Assembly: GCA_000827205.1 (NCBI GenBank)
Contig: KN832555.1
Coordinates: forward strand, 1,290,893 to 1,354,892
Source of the DNA: Plicaturopsis crispa FD-325 SS-3
Lineage: Eukaryota > Basidiomycota > Agaricomycetes > Amylocorticiales > Amylocorticiaceae
Reading direction: 5' to 3'
Length of the DNA: 64,000 nt
Of the stretch, positions 1 through 11,874 are shown piece after piece; position 1 is the first letter of the stretch; each line of letters begins with the position of its first letter. Below the pieces are notes generated by a model, which saw only the letters and a list, made by a program, of their open reading frames with translations, did no database searches and was not told where the DNA came from. The translations under genes and the position numbers were made by a program.

Positions 1-207
1 CCCTTTGTCCTCCCCCATTGACGACCGCCAAATTGCCTCGTTATTCACCTGCTGCACTGTCCGACGGCTGGCATATTTATTTTTGAACAGCCGAGGCTCT
101 GCGTTCGGATCGTAAGCTGGCCGGCATAAATACGTTCGTTCAACACACTTCCGACCACGGTCCTCGCCTCCTGCGGCCGTAGTCGTTCTCACCTGTAGTC
201 CTGCTGG

Positions 208-1682
208 ATGGCAGCCGCCTCCTCGAAGGCTTCTGTGCCGTCTATCGCCCATTCACAAAGTGTTCGCAGCCAGCGTACACAGACTGCTGCACCCTCCACC
301 ATAAAGACGGTGATCACTGCCCCGCGTACGGCCCTTTCTTTTGCTCGTCGTTTTTTCTGCTGATCAAAGGCTCATATGTCTTTCAGCATGGGCCCGTGAC
401 GAACCGCCATCGCCGACCGAGAATGAGTCGCTACCGGACAGTGCACGCTGGCCATCTGTATCCCGCCCATCCGACGTCACCTCACTCCAATCATCCGCAG
501 CTGCGACACAGACTGCCGAGAGCTCGCGGTGGTGGGCCTTTACTCTCCCCGGCACGCGCGATGGCCTGTCTCCTCCCCTCGTACCGCCAGAGCGCAAAAC
601 TCCAACATTGAAAGAGCGATCCATGTCCTGGATACCTTCATCCCGGAGGTGGTCTGCGGAGCACGGACGACGGGAGAAAGACCCGGATGCGGTCTCGCCA
701 CCGACATCTCCTATAGACGACTTGCCGGATTCAATTGGCAGACGAGCGAAGCCCTGGGATCTCCAGATAACACTCCCGCCGGAACCATTCACGCTTTCAC
801 AAAGCCGCACGCCTGGGTGGGATACCCCGTGGCAGCCACGCATTGCTGGCAACAGGGATTCCGAATACAATTACATTCAGGCGCGGGAAGGAGATGACGA
901 CAATGCAAGTCAACATCTCCCTCGATGGAAGCGGCGGCGGAAGGCTATACGTGCATTTATTCTTACGAATGTTTATGTCCCTTTGGTGGGTGCATCGCTC
1001 GTACATGAAGCACAGCAAGTCCTAATGGTTCATGCATTTAGCTATTCCGATTCGTCAACATAACGTTTACAACCGCCGCGTTAGCCGTCGCAATAAAGAT
1101 ACGGCAATGGGAGTTACGATATCAGATTATGGGTGCAGTAGGCTGCTCACCGTAGGTTTTCTTTTCCTACTATCTGAAAATAGACTGAACGTGACATCGA
1201 CAGAACCCTCGTCATTATATTTGCCCCACTCACGCTTGTGCATGTTATGGTCGCTGTTTATGTACCCTTCCTCCTGTTTTTACAACCTATGATCATCGCT
1301 CACCTATGCGTCGATATAGCTCGAATATTTCGGTAAACCGCTTGGTTTATGGCGAACCTCTGACAAGCTCGCACACACGCTCATCGAGGTCTTGTTCATC
1401 TGTGCCTGGTCCGCCGCGCTATCCCTTACTTTCGACAACTTCTTCACCTCGCTCATACCTTGTGCATCTCACACTCATACCGCGTGGTACAACCAACTTC
1501 CGACTCCTCCCTCACCCGTACCGGACATCGGGCGCGGTGAAGGCGGCATAGGCGACACTATCTGCGACTACCAACTCGCATTGATATGCCTCGTCGGCGT
1601 CGGCCTGATCATGTACTGCACAAACCTGGTCATCAGTCTGTTCAGGATTTTCGAAAAAGTTAAGTATCATCGCGCGTCTTGA
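208..1682 (+). CDS. SRF1: SRF1-like regulator of phospholipase D, multi-pass membrane protein
   Basis: Five exons join in frame: 208-325, 387-985, 1042-1151, 1204-1261 and 1320-1682, giving 415 aa. The first ATG was chosen because its exon splices in phase 1 into the long Ser/Pro-rich cytosolic region. After a basic KRRRKAIRAFIL stretch come hydrophobic segments (FVNITFTTAALAVAIKI; LVIIFAPLTLVHVMVAVY; VLFICAWSAALSLTFDNFF; LALICLVGVGLIMYCTNLVI), so about four membrane spans follow a long N-terminal tail. This layout resembles the fungal Srf1 family; in yeast Srf1 modulates phospholipase D Spo14. Seen: gene structure, tail and membrane spans. Inferred: the family name, from remembered similarity rather than a search. 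It could instead be another fungal four-span protein. The next gene lies about 570 bp downstream on the same strand. Confidence 0.62.
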
Positions 1683-2248
1683 CTCTCTCTCTCTCTCCGT
1701 GTACCACTATATTTTGCATGCATTCGTATGTCTCTGCGACACTTGCACACCCACCCATCCCCCCACCCATCCAACTGCTATTCATTTACCTTCGACGCTC
1801 TACTATCTAGTCGGTCCATCCAACTTGGTCCGTTCTGCAGAAGGGTGTTATTTATCTCATCCCAGCAATGATCCATTCTTTCTTGGAGCCCTTCTCCTCC
1901 TTTTACATTATGGACGATTGCGGCTACCTGGTTTCTGTACACTATCATTCCCCGTGTAACATATATACCAGATATCCGACAACTTGGCAATTCGTTCCCT
2001 GTATACAATCTTTGAGATAAGGACCGAATGCATAAGGCAGTCTGCTTGCAGCCAGCGGAAGTGAACTTGTTGCGCCCGTCAGACAAGGATATGCGAAGCC
2101 TGCGAGTTTCAAGGAATCGTCTACAACCTGCCTTTGGGAGACAGGAGCGCCACGTAAACGGACTCAGCTAAACTCGGTGGCGTGCTCAGCAGCCGTTCTG
2201 ACTCCAGAATCCTCGAGCTGTATAATATATAATCCCTCTCAATGCTGA
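1683..2248. other. Intergenic, 3' flank of SRF1-like gene and promoter of transporter gene
   Basis: A (CT)n run of about 16 bp lies at 1682-1697, just after the SRF1-like stop, and a short CCCACCCATC-type tract at about 1750-1772. No coding region with fungal codon or splice structure is visible. The downstream 250 bp probably hold the transporter promoter. A short upstream ATG at 2242 overlaps the chosen start at 2249. Confidence 0.5.
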
Positions 2249-4046
2249 ATGCATGAAGCAGCGACTCCTTCGCCAGGCGCCGACGACATCGAAATGAACG
2301 CCCTCTCCGAACAAGGCCGTGGACAGCGCTCCAGGTCGAGAGCGCAGTCGAGGGGGAAATCAGTCGAGTCGGTGCTCCCGCCACCACTCAAGTACAGCGA
2401 CTACGCGATAGGCATTGGGTTGCTTTTGGTCGTTGTCTTCCTATGGACGTCCTCGAATTTCCTCACTCAGGTGAGGATACGGTCAGAGACCGGGACGATG
2501 GCTTGATGCTAATGGGATGCGCTTAGGATCTATTCGAGGGCGGCTTTGCGAAACCATTTCTGTACGTGACATGCTGTCTCTCGGACGAGCTAGCACTCAA
2601 ATGCCCGATACACAGCGTGACATATTTGACCACGAGCTCATTTGCGTTATATCTCGTACCATATGTCATAAGAAGGTTATGGCACCAATACCACAGAACC
2701 CCAAGGGACGCAGAGGAGGTTAGACGTGGTCGGTAAGTTGTCATCCCCTCTAGCATCTTTGTCTTCCACTCAGTCGCTGGCGATCAGAGCTACTGCAGGA
2801 TACCAGCCTATTATCAGTGATCCAGAGCAACACGAACGGGCATCGTCGATCGTGAGTTCCAAGCATTACAGCTAAGCGTGCATGCCTATAACAAAATCAG
2901 GACCGGCACCCCGAAATACCCTCACTGTCGCTGGACGGTGGCCCTCTACCGGATGATTCGACTCCTTTGACACTAGAGGAAACCATGAAGCTCGCGCTCA
3001 CGTTTTGCTTCTTCTGGTTCATAGCGAACTGGACAGTTAACGCTTCACTAGATTACACGAGCGTAGCCAGTGCGACGATTCTGTCAAGCATGAGTGGTAA
3101 AGTCCTCGTATAATTCTTGTTTGCCTTGCGGCTGCTAAAACTTTGAATTAGGCTTCTTTACACTTGGAATTGGACGCTTGTTCCGTGTTGAAACATTAAC
3201 CATTGGCAAGATCGGTGCGGTGCTTACAAGGTCAGCTCGTTTCCCCAGATTATTTCTGTATCACCCGATTCACGCTAGCCATCGAAAACAGCTTCGGCGG
3301 TGTCATCTTAGTCTCTATATCCGACTCTTCTCGGACGCAAGATGCACCCGCTGATCCACTGGCGCTTGCATCTCGCGCTGCTGCTGCAGTCATCCCGTCT
3401 ATAGCCTCGGATTCAGATCACGCGCCACGGCCACTGCTTGGCGACTCGCTTGCGCTACTCTCGGCCGTCTTTTATGCGGTCTATGTCGTCTTTCTGAAAG
3501 TCCGTATACGCAACGAGTCGCGCATTGACATGCAACTATTTTTCGGCTTCGTTGGCCTGTTCAACATCCTCTCATGTTGGCCCATCGGGATACTTCTTCA
3601 CCTTACCGGGGTGGAGAAATTTGAATTGCCAACATCCAGTAGGGCTATTACTGTCATAATCATAAATGTACGTATTCTTATCTCGTTCGTCTTGCCCCAG
3701 TCTGACATATACGTGTTTATCCCAGATGTTCATCACGCTCTCCAGCGATTTCTTATACGTCCTCGCTATGCTGAAAACGACGCCATTGGTCGTCACTGTC
3801 GGCCTCAGTCTCACTATTCCACTCGCTGTTTTGGGTGACCTGTTGCTCGGTCGTCCTGCACGCACCAAAGTCGTCATCGGTGCGGTGCTCGTGCTGATCG
3901 CCTTTGTTGGCGTTGGATGGTTTGACTCGAGGCCGGAGGTCCAAGCGGAGCATGATCTATTCGAGGAGGATATGATCGATAGCGTGCGGGGAACGCAGGG
4001 AGGTTTGCGATTACGGGAAGAAGAGGGCGATGCGCCCGGTAGATGA
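2249..4046 (+). CDS. DMT/EamA-superfamily transporter of the SLC35F5/Thi74 (YML018C) type
   Basis: Eight exons join in frame (2249-2470, 2527-2561, 2616-2732, 2788-2851, 2901-3096, 3152-3230, 3292-3667, 3726-4046), giving about 469 aa. An Arg/Ser-rich N-terminal tail leads into the span GIGLLLVVVFLWTSSNFLTQ and then FEGGFAKPFL and a TYLTTSSFALYLVPYVIRRL segment, the layout typical of SLC35F members. Later spans include LTFCFFWFIANWTVNASLDY and the ATILSSMSGFFTLGIGRLF stretch, ending in the second EamA repeat and an acidic C-terminal tail. Relatives sit in vacuolar or endomembranes; the substrate is unknown. At the exon 3/4 border the acceptor before AGCTACTGC keeps the frame, whereas a nearer AG does not. 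The family is fairly sure, the substrate is not. Confidence 0.82.
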
Positions 4047-4418
4047 GTATAATCATTTTTGCGTCTAATACACCACAGATTGCACTTTGCGTGCGTCTAT
4101 TTATTTTGCATCACGAGGCACGCAGAGCACTACAAAAGGGAGGCTTTGGGAGGCGAGACCGTTGGCGTCTGTCTAAGAGAGACCGCCATAAAATCACGCC
4201 TCAGTTCGTGTGCAGTTTGGGTATATGTAGGCAATTAATGTGCTCGCTCGACAGCGTACGTACAGGGAGGGGATAGATAGATATTGTTGGTGTATACGTT
4301 TGAGATCCAGAAGACGAGAAAAACAAGTAAACCATGGTTAGGTGGATAGCTGGGGTAGACAGTAAGCGCCAGGAATTATATGAAGAAACATACTCTGACA
4401 ATGTCGATTGCAACGAAA
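4047..4418. other. Convergent intergenic region
   Basis: This 372 bp holds the 3' ends of the transporter gene (plus strand) and the coiled-coil gene (minus strand). I see no coding region, repeat or RNA gene in it. Confidence 0.5.
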
Positions 4419-6943
4419 CTATTCCTCGCCTTCGCCACTCATACCTGCACTCCACACGGTACTTCCACTTCCACTACCGCCGCCACTGAGCCGGCTTCGT
4501 CTACTACGACGACCTTCCCCGGGTCTCCGTGGGGCGATCTCAGTGAAACCACTGCCAGAGCCCCTGGCAAGTTCAGCACTCAGCACCTGCTCGTGAGCGT
4601 CCAGCGCGGCGAGACTGTTCTCAGCTTCGGCCTGCGCAAGAGCCTCCTGCGTTAGGCTGGAGGTATGTTCATTTCCGTGAAGCGAGGGGGCGGAATGTGT
4701 CGACGAGGCATCCGCATTCTCCGTCGATGTACGAGAACGGAAGAATGAGAATCGGGAGGGTTGACCCGATGGCACAGGGCTTGCTGGGGTTGCAGGGGAC
4801 GAGAAGCTCTTCTGCATAGGGGGCGCGCTGATGGGGGGATTGTTAGGCGGTTCTATTCCCATTAGTTTCATGGTCGCGTTCAACCGCTCTCGTTCCCGGC
4901 GGTCCTCCTCATCCTCGTGCGTTTCGAGCTTCCGGGCGCCAGTAACAGAAGTAGTGCCGGGCTTCAAAGTCAGCGGCCGTAAATTGTTGTTCTCAGGCTT
5001 TTTCTCGCCACCACCGAACATCGAAAAGCTCTTCCAATCGAAAGATAACGAGCGGCGGCTAGCGCGAGTGCTAGCGCTGGTAGACTTGGATGGAGGAGCG
5101 CTGATTTGCGGGACAGTTATAGTGGACCGTTTGTCCTGCTTTGTGGTTGGCGATGAGACAGAATTTGAGGCGGCGCGACCGAAGAAAGCGGATTGTGGCC
5201 TTGGCTTAGCGGTGTCAGGGCTCCCCGGCGAGGGAGGCATCGGGGACCTAGGCGTGGCAGGCACTTGCTCGAAGTCAACGGCGAGGACATGCTCGAATCC
5301 CTCTTGTGAGATGATCCTGTCAATAATCTTCGACGCGTAAAGCGACAGCGCCTTGTTAGCGTCTTTGAGAGACTTGACCTCACTGCGAAGTGCGTCTACG
5401 TCCATGTGCGCGCTGGCGACATCGATACCGGGAGGTCCGTCAGAGACCTTCCTCGGTTCCGTAGAACCCTTCTTGCCCCGCTTGCCCTTATTGTTCAAGG
5501 CGGAGCGATCCTGAGGATCGATGACATCGCTATCCAAGATGTCCTTGTTCTCAGCTCGTCCAAGTTCAGCGGCAAGGTCCAACCCGGGTCCAGTGATAGG
5601 TAAATCTGCCAGAGACTCGCCTCGCGGTGCGCCACTGGGAGAATGTGACGTGGATGCGCCTCGTTTACGACCGTGCCTGGCGGGGTGGCGCGAATGGTGT
5701 GCCGATGGCGACTCGGATTCTGTGGGCTCCAGACTGCGCTCGAGCTCTTGCTCCAGAGTCTCTTCGTTAGCCTCCTCATCCACTCTGTCCAGAGTGCTTC
5801 GGTGGCCAGTGCTGACACTGCCATAATCGGCACTCTCGTCGCCTTCGCCATCGTCGTCTGAGTTCTCCGTACTCTCCGTAACGCTCGAGCCCCCTCCCAC
5901 CTGCCTCATAATGTCAAACTGCCCGCTCAGCGTCTTCTCTCTGAGAAGGATCATGTAACTCTCATTTTCCTCCTGCAGTTCGTGATTGACCCGCTTCAAG
6001 TCATTGAGTTGTGTTTGTAGCAGCACGAGCGTGCTTTGAAGGGAGTTGTAGGAAGTGGAGAGGGTAGATAGCTCCAATTTAAGAGAAGTCATCTCTGCTG
6101 GCTCGCTTTCTTCGTCCTCGATGTCCTGCTTCGTCGATTGCGATATTTCGCTCGCAGGCGCGATACTCTCGTCATCGTCGGGCTCTACCTCTGATTCAGG
6201 CTCGTCGTTGCGAGCGACGCGCTCGGGCTGTCTACGCGCCTGCGTGAGCGACTGAATACGCGACTTCAGATGCTGCTCGTTGTCGTAGAAAGCTTGCCGC
6301 TCTGCTTCGAATGTCGAGGTCTATCGGTTCATAAATCAGGTCAGCATATACCACGGAAATGAAGTCCGGAGCACATGTCTTAGACGCGGCATACTGACTT
6401 GTTCGTTATATCTGCGCTGGATATCCCTCTTCTCTTTCTCCATCTCCCGGACCTGAGTTCTCAGCTTTTCCGTGACTTCTATTCGGGCAGCCATCTCGTC
6501 CTCCATTCGGCCCTGATCGGCATATATTTCATTGATCCTGGTCTCTGCTGCAGTGAGCGCCGACTTGAGCTTGTCATTTTCCGTAGATATATTGGTGATG
6601 GTCTGGTCTTTGTTTTGGAGTTGCACCAGAAGCTGTTTACGATGTGTTAATTGAGATTTAAGAACGTAGTCTGTCCACGTACTTGCTCCTTGTGATCTGT
6701 CTCTTGTTTCAGAGAGGCGGCAAGAGTTTCGCGCGTTTCACCATTCGGTGCGGGTGCCGGCGGCGGCGTCGCACCCTTCAGGGAATGTCGGCGAGCACTT
6801 GCAGCGGAGTTCAGTGAGGAGGGAACGCGAGGAGTAGCAGCTGCGCGAGCCGTTGCGCCTCTAGCGATTGAGTTTGGGGTAGGGCTAGATACCGAAGATG
6901 AGCGTCGTGGAGGCGGAGTCCTGGATGAGGCTGTGGTAGCCAT
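4419..6943 (-). CDS. Coiled-coil protein with low-complexity tail, function unknown
   Basis: Three exons join in frame on the minus strand: 6943-6683, 6632-6399 and 6320-4419, giving 798 aa. Residues 1-80 are Ser/Ala/Pro-rich. From about residue 80 to 300 the protein is rich in heptad-like Lys/Glu/Leu (KDQTITNISTENDKLKSAL; VREMEKEKRDIQRRYNEQ; LQTQLNDLKRVNHELQEENE), which predicts a long coiled coil interrupted by an acidic stretch. A further short coil, VDALRSEVKSLKDANKALSL, precedes a disordered Ser/Pro-rich C-terminal half. I do not recognise a named family with certainty; ascomycete proteins labelled 'M protein repeat' have a similar LREKTLSGQF-type segment. It could be a cytoskeletal or trafficking scaffold (inference). 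It shares a 281 bp divergent promoter region with the XRCC2-like gene. Confidence 0.8.
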
Positions 6944-6998
6944 GCTGAGAGTGTCGTGTCCGGGGTCGTGTCGTTGTCGTTGTCGAGAGCGTTAGGGA

Positions 6999-7006
6999 TT
7001 TATATA
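6999..7006 (-). promoter_or_regulatory. TATA-like element of the coiled-coil gene
   Basis: The minus strand reads TATATAAA here, 56-63 bp upstream of the ATG at 6943. Position and sequence fit a core promoter TATA box for the minus-strand gene; this is inference from sequence only. Confidence 0.4.
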
Positions 7007-7167
7007 AAGAATGAAGGTATTGTCTAGACAAGAAACAAGAAAGCGTCGAGCTCGAGATGATGGTAAGAGGACAAGCAGCAGCCTGAGTGTGTACGTGAAA
7101 CTTGATCAGCACGATGTAACCAAGAAACAAGTGGCTGGCACGCCGTCGGACTCGGCCAAAACCTCAG

Positions 7168-7173
7168 ACGCGT
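7168..7173 (+). promoter_or_regulatory. ACGCGT (MCB-like) site upstream of XRCC2-like gene
   Basis: ACGCGT is the core of the MluI cell-cycle box bound by MBF in fungi. It sits 52 bp upstream of the XRCC2-like ATG at 7225 and is followed at once by CGCGCGTTTT, which resembles an E2F/MBF half site. DNA-replication and repair genes often carry such sites, so S-phase control is a reasonable inference, but a single hexamer can be chance. Confidence 0.35.
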
Positions 7174-7224
7174 CGCGCGTTTTCTCCTCTTCAGATCGTC
7201 TATTACGCCGCAAAACAGGTCTCT

Positions 7225-8411
7225 ATGGAAGGCACACTAACAGCCAAATCCATGCTGGATGAGATTCATTCTGAATCTCTGCAGAAGGTGAACATCGTTT
7301 ATTTGTTCTGAGAAAGGACAGAAGCTCGAGACTGATGAACGGCGTTCAACCAGGTCCTCTCATCCGTCGCGTTCGAAAGTGAATTATTCCAGAGATTTTA
7401 CGGTCGTTCTCGCTCTGATTTTTCTCAGCTTCCCCACCAGGGTGTACCGGCATACCTGGTCTTGACGCGCATTTTTTCTCGTCAGTTCCACGCCACGCCA
7501 GCTCGCAGTCTTCCCTAAACCGGGGAGATGTGATCGAAATACAAGGCCCTGCATCTTGTGGAAAGACCCATCTCCTCTACCAAATGATAGTAAACTGCAC
7601 GCTACCACACCCACAAGGCGGATGGAACAAAGCCGTAATCGTGTTCGATACCGACAGCACCTTCGATGTACGCCGTCTCCACGAGCTCTTTGTTTCCCGT
7701 ATCACCCGCGTAACTGCTGAATACAATGATCCCACCGCGATGGCTTCTACTGAAGTACTTGCCAGCGAAGCACTTGCCCGTGTGCATATATTTCGTCCGA
7801 CTTCCTCATCCCAGCTCGCCGCTTCTTTGCTACACCTTCCGGTATACCAGGGCATTCATCTTCCCGAAGCCGAGGTCGGACTACTTGCCATTGATTCTAT
7901 GAGCGCGTTTTATTGGCCGGATCGATTCACTGTCGAGCAACTCCGATCCCTCGCTGAGCCTGGGAGGTCACTAGCTGTCACAAGTCCCCTTCAACATGTT
8001 CTGGACGCTCTGCAAAAGTACCGCATTCTATACAGCCCGGTAACGGTGCTCACGAACTGGGGACTGAACCCTCTGACGGGAGCAGCATCTTCTTCGAACA
8101 TCCCATTGAACTATAAGCAACACCTGCACCCGTTTCCAGTTCTCTCGCCTCCGAGTACAGACGGCGCCCCGGAGCAAGCAACAGCTCGTGGGAGACCCGT
8201 CGTCGCCCTTCCTCTGACGCATCATATCACCCTGCCATTCAGCGCTATACCACCGTTCACGCCCGATATCTCCCTCGCAGAAGCTGAAGAGCAGGAGAGC
8301 AAATATCGGAAGGAGATTATTGAGAAAGGTGAGGTCGTGGGATACGCGAGGAGCTCGGGCAGTCTACGCGTAGGGAGGTTCGTGTTCAACATATTGGAAG
8401 GAGAGTCCTAA
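7225..8411 (+). CDS. XRCC2-like RAD51 paralogue (homologous recombination ATPase)
   Basis: Exons 7225-7287, 7354-7443 and 7509-8411 give 351 aa. The last junction joins ...PHQG to SSLNRGDVIEIQGPASCGKT, restoring the family pattern of a short N-terminal region followed by 'GD-IE--GP--(S/C)GKT'. The Walker A motif is GPASCGKT and the Walker B-like strand is VGLLAIDSMSAFYW. The segment GGWNKAVIVFDTDSTFDVRRL matches the region after Walker A in XRCC2. XRCC2 proteins work with other RAD51 paralogues to help RAD51 filaments form during recombinational repair in the nucleus. The alternative is another RAD51 paralogue, but the FDTD and DSMSAFYW segments favour XRCC2. An ACGCGT site lies just upstream. 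Confidence 0.82.
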
Positions 8412-8847
8412 AAGCCCGTCCGAGGACCCATCGTACGGGCAGCGAGTGGGGCCTATGCGATCAAACGGTATCGAATAGATGCCCCATCCTGACCATCACG
8501 TCGACATGACATGATAAATGACTGGTGTACTGCGAATACTCAGAGCATGTTGTTAATTCATTGTTTGCAAATTTGAAACTTTCTTGGACCAGTGTTTGCG
8601 AAGGCCCAATGGTGATGTAGGTCAGTGTTGATCAAGGTACATACGTTGTGGGATACAGTAGGTGAGTAAGTATGACTATAGTACTGCGATGATGTGCGAA
8701 TTATATGTGCAAGTAGGATAAGTAGGGCAATAGTTAATAATATAGAGCAAAAAAAGATGTGGTTAAGATCCAAGTCCGTCCAAAAAAGTCCCAGATACGA
8801 TACATCTGTGTTTAAATAGTTCCAAGTTGTGAGTGAGGGCGTACCAC
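8412..8847. other. Convergent intergenic region
   Basis: About 436 bp lie between the stops of the XRCC2-like gene and the adenylate-forming enzyme gene. The stretch is AT-richer than the flanking exons and holds no ORF with convincing splice structure. I see only 3' flanks. Confidence 0.5.
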
Positions 8848-10707
8848 TCAGTCCGTGACTCCGTATAGACGGTCCAATTCTACTTTGTACGCTTCCTCGA
8901 CGGCCTTCCGCCTGATGTTCCCCTTTGTGGCTGTTCGGGGCAATGTCCCTCGCGGAACGACGACGATCATGTCCGGGGATGTTATCCGCTCGTGCAAATA
9001 TCGCCGCGAGTGGAACTGGCGCGTCTTGCGAAGAATATCGCGCTTCAGCTTCGTGTGGTCGACACCGTCCGCGCACTCGACGAAGAGGGCAGGGGATGGG
9101 CGGCGATTCCCGACGACGATGCACTCCTCTATTAAGGAACCGCATGTTGCGCGAACATTGTCTTCGATGGCCCTGATTGTGGTATCAGATCAGTCCGTTT
9201 CAGAGTTGTGAGCCGGCAACGGGGTTAACGTACTTTGTGTCGCATCTCAAGCTGTTCTCGCTCTTGATCCAATCATCATCACGCCCGCGCGAGATATAGG
9301 CTCCATTCCCCGCGTCTTGGAATAAATCGCCGGTGTGGAAGTGGCCGTCTGAGCTCCGCAGTGAAACGTCAGGGCAGTCACCTGACTCCGCAAGAATGAC
9401 AAGCTCCACCATCTGCGCAGTTGTTGTGTGACCAGATTCATTCTGAGCTGCGGGCGCGATGGGGAAGAAGCCGTAGGCGACGCCATCCAAAGGACGAAGG
9501 AGCGGCGCCGACGGTCCACAGCCGCCGTTAGAAATCATCATTGCCCCGCACTCCGTGCTGCCGAACAAGTTCTGTATGACGAGGGAATAAGCACAGGAAT
9601 GACGACGACCAACCCGGACTGACGTACCTTGACGTTGACCCCGTTTTTCAAGGCCCACTCCTCTTCGTCGTGAGGAAGAGCAAGACCGCTATACACGACT
9701 TCGTCGAGATTTCTCAAGAGTGCGAGCAGCTTGGGGTCGGTGCGGGAATGCCGGATGTGCATCCCAAGGAATGTCGAAAATTGGTTGAGACGGTTTAATT
9801 TGCATCGCTCAACCATGTCGACAAGCTCCTCGGATGAAAATCCGATTTTTGACGGTTGGATAACACAGGAACCGTGTTGAAGCGCGCCGATGAGCACTGA
9901 AAAGAAACGCGCCGTCAATATGGCAAGCTCATGCATGCTATTGAGATGCAAACTTACTGAATGATTGGGCAATGTGACACATGCTTCCCATCCAGACGCT
10001 AACATCCTGCCGTGCAGGATTTTGCGGGCGGCAGACTTGGGATGATTTGTCAATCATGGATCCTAGCCACCGATAACTGCAGGGAACAAGCTTGGGGCTG
10101 CCTGATGTAGAACCGCTGGTATGGAAGATGAATACTTTCTCGTCGTCACGGTGGGACGAGGGGAGGGCGGGTAAAGGCTCGGTCCAGCAGTCGACCTCGT
10201 CGAACTGGACAGCAAGGTGTGTGGGTACGGGGCAGCCAGACAAAACGGCGGCAAACGAGGAGTCGTAGATGAGGGCCTTCGCATCGGCCTTCTGTAACAA
10301 TTCGAAGACGACGGCGGGATTAGGTAGCCTTAAGCTGAAGAGCTGGGGGATGTATCCTGCTCTTGTGAGGCCATATATATGAAGGACGTCGGTGTAGGTC
10401 ATTCCTCCCAGCCTAAGAATACTTATCTCAGCCGCCATTGATTGTGGAAGAGGAGTGAGTATGTGACTCACCAAATGCCTACGACAGATCGGTGAGGAAC
10501 ACTGTCAGCGTTCAGTGTGCGCGACCAATACTTCGCGAAGTGTTCGACATCATGGTGGAAACGCTGATACGTGACCGACTGCCACTGGGTAGCGGCGGAG
10601 CCCTCCCGAGGGCTGAGTTGGGGGATGTGGAAGACGGCGGACGTCGCATACCGCGATGCGCTCGACTCTAAGATAGTTAAATGCGACCTGTAATTTAAGG
10701 GAGCCAT
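8848..10707 (-). CDS. Stand-alone adenylate-forming (AMP-binding) enzyme
   Basis: Five minus-strand exons join in frame from the ATG at 10707 to the TGA at 8848. The ANL-superfamily motifs appear in order: FIFHTSGSTSGSPKLVP (A3, AMP binding), NLFGSTECGAM (A5), FHTGDLF (A7), GRDDDWIK (A8), and near the end PRTATKGNIRRKA with the A10 catalytic Lys. The protein stops about 15 residues later, at RLYGVTD, so there is no carrier-protein or reductase domain after the adenylation domain, unlike fungal aminoadipate-reductase-like NRPS-like proteins whose adenylation domains it resembles. It should activate a carboxylic acid as an acyl-AMP; the substrate is unknown. No other biosynthetic gene adjoins it. 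A gene-poor region with a MITE lies upstream. Confidence 0.85.
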
Positions 10708-11549
10708 GTTGAGATGGAGAAGACGGGATGAGGGTAACTGAGTGAATACTCGATGGATCTATCGTACCTTTAAGTAGAGAGCCGTTTGATCACAGTGCAC
10801 AGATATTCCGGACCCGAGGCAATCCATTTTGGATGTAGACAGTGTCCGTCGAGTAAGGTTCCAAGCACCAAGTTGGTGCAAGTCACGGCGACGCGTGGTT
10901 TCGGACAGCCCTGTGAATTAAGTTACATTTCATGAAACATCGGCCATTAAGTCCACGGCGGCGCAGCCGACAGACGACAGAGGACGTGAGTGGTTGCCAC
11001 TGGGTCGAATCTTTCTAATCCGCGACACGAGTGAATGAAAAGCATCCTTGGTCAGGAATCGCCGCCATCAATGGCTACAATTGAAAGGTGAGCCACGTAG
11101 ATCACCGAATCGGAGGACTGAGATTTTTCGTACCGTCGTTTCAGCAGTGTTGCTGTCTGCACAGATGTTGCGAGTCACGAAACGGGAGTCGGCCGTCGTC
11201 GCGATGCACTGGCGGTTTTGGCCTTGGAGCAATAGCATTACTCCTTCTCCGTGCACTGCGGATGTTTCTTGTTTACCACGTGGACGGGGCTGCACAGAAA
11301 CATATCGCGTCGAGTCATAAACGTATCGGAAATTCGCTTTCCCCTCCCTCCGTGCTGTACTAGAAAGCAAGAATTTTCTGTGTCCATCCTCTCGGAGGAA
11401 AACTTACTTTGTCGTGGTGGCGCTGATGGTTGAAGGGAGATTCATGCGAGATCAGGTTCAAAGCCCGCGTCAACGCCGCCTCGGCTTGTTGCGATGCCAT
11501 GATGGCGCACTGATCGTTCTCACACCTGCCGCCGCCTCCGCCTCCTGGA

Positions 11550-11582
11550 AGGCCCCCGGCAACTCCTATAGAGGTCCCTCGC
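11550..11582 (+). repeat. Left terminal inverted repeat of MITE
   Basis: This 33 bp repeat is the exact reverse complement of 11875-11907 and is preceded by CTCCTGGA, the left copy of the target-site duplication. Confidence 0.9.
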
Positions 11583-11874
11583 ACTTTTCCAAAAAGCTGC
11601 TGAGATTTATCCATCAAAATCTGTCCCGATTTGGCCATTTTTTATCCAACTTGCGAGGGAAAAGGTCCAAATTTGGGTCAAAAATATATTTTCGTCCGAA
11701 AGTCGGACCATCTGGTGAGTGTTTCGTCAAAAAGAAATTGCTGTTGGGTTGTGGCTGAGGGTCCCGCCATCCAGCATTTATCCACCTTGCGAGGGGAAAT
11801 CACAAAACACGAGCACCTTATCCACTTTTTTGACGGGAAACTTGGTCGTCAGAGGCCAAAATTTATCCACCTGG

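Noticed and set aside
364-870. 168-residue open frame on the minus strand inside the SRF1-like gene
   Set aside because: It overlaps the plus-strand coding exon with conserved splice structure and membrane motifs; the minus frame has no motif.
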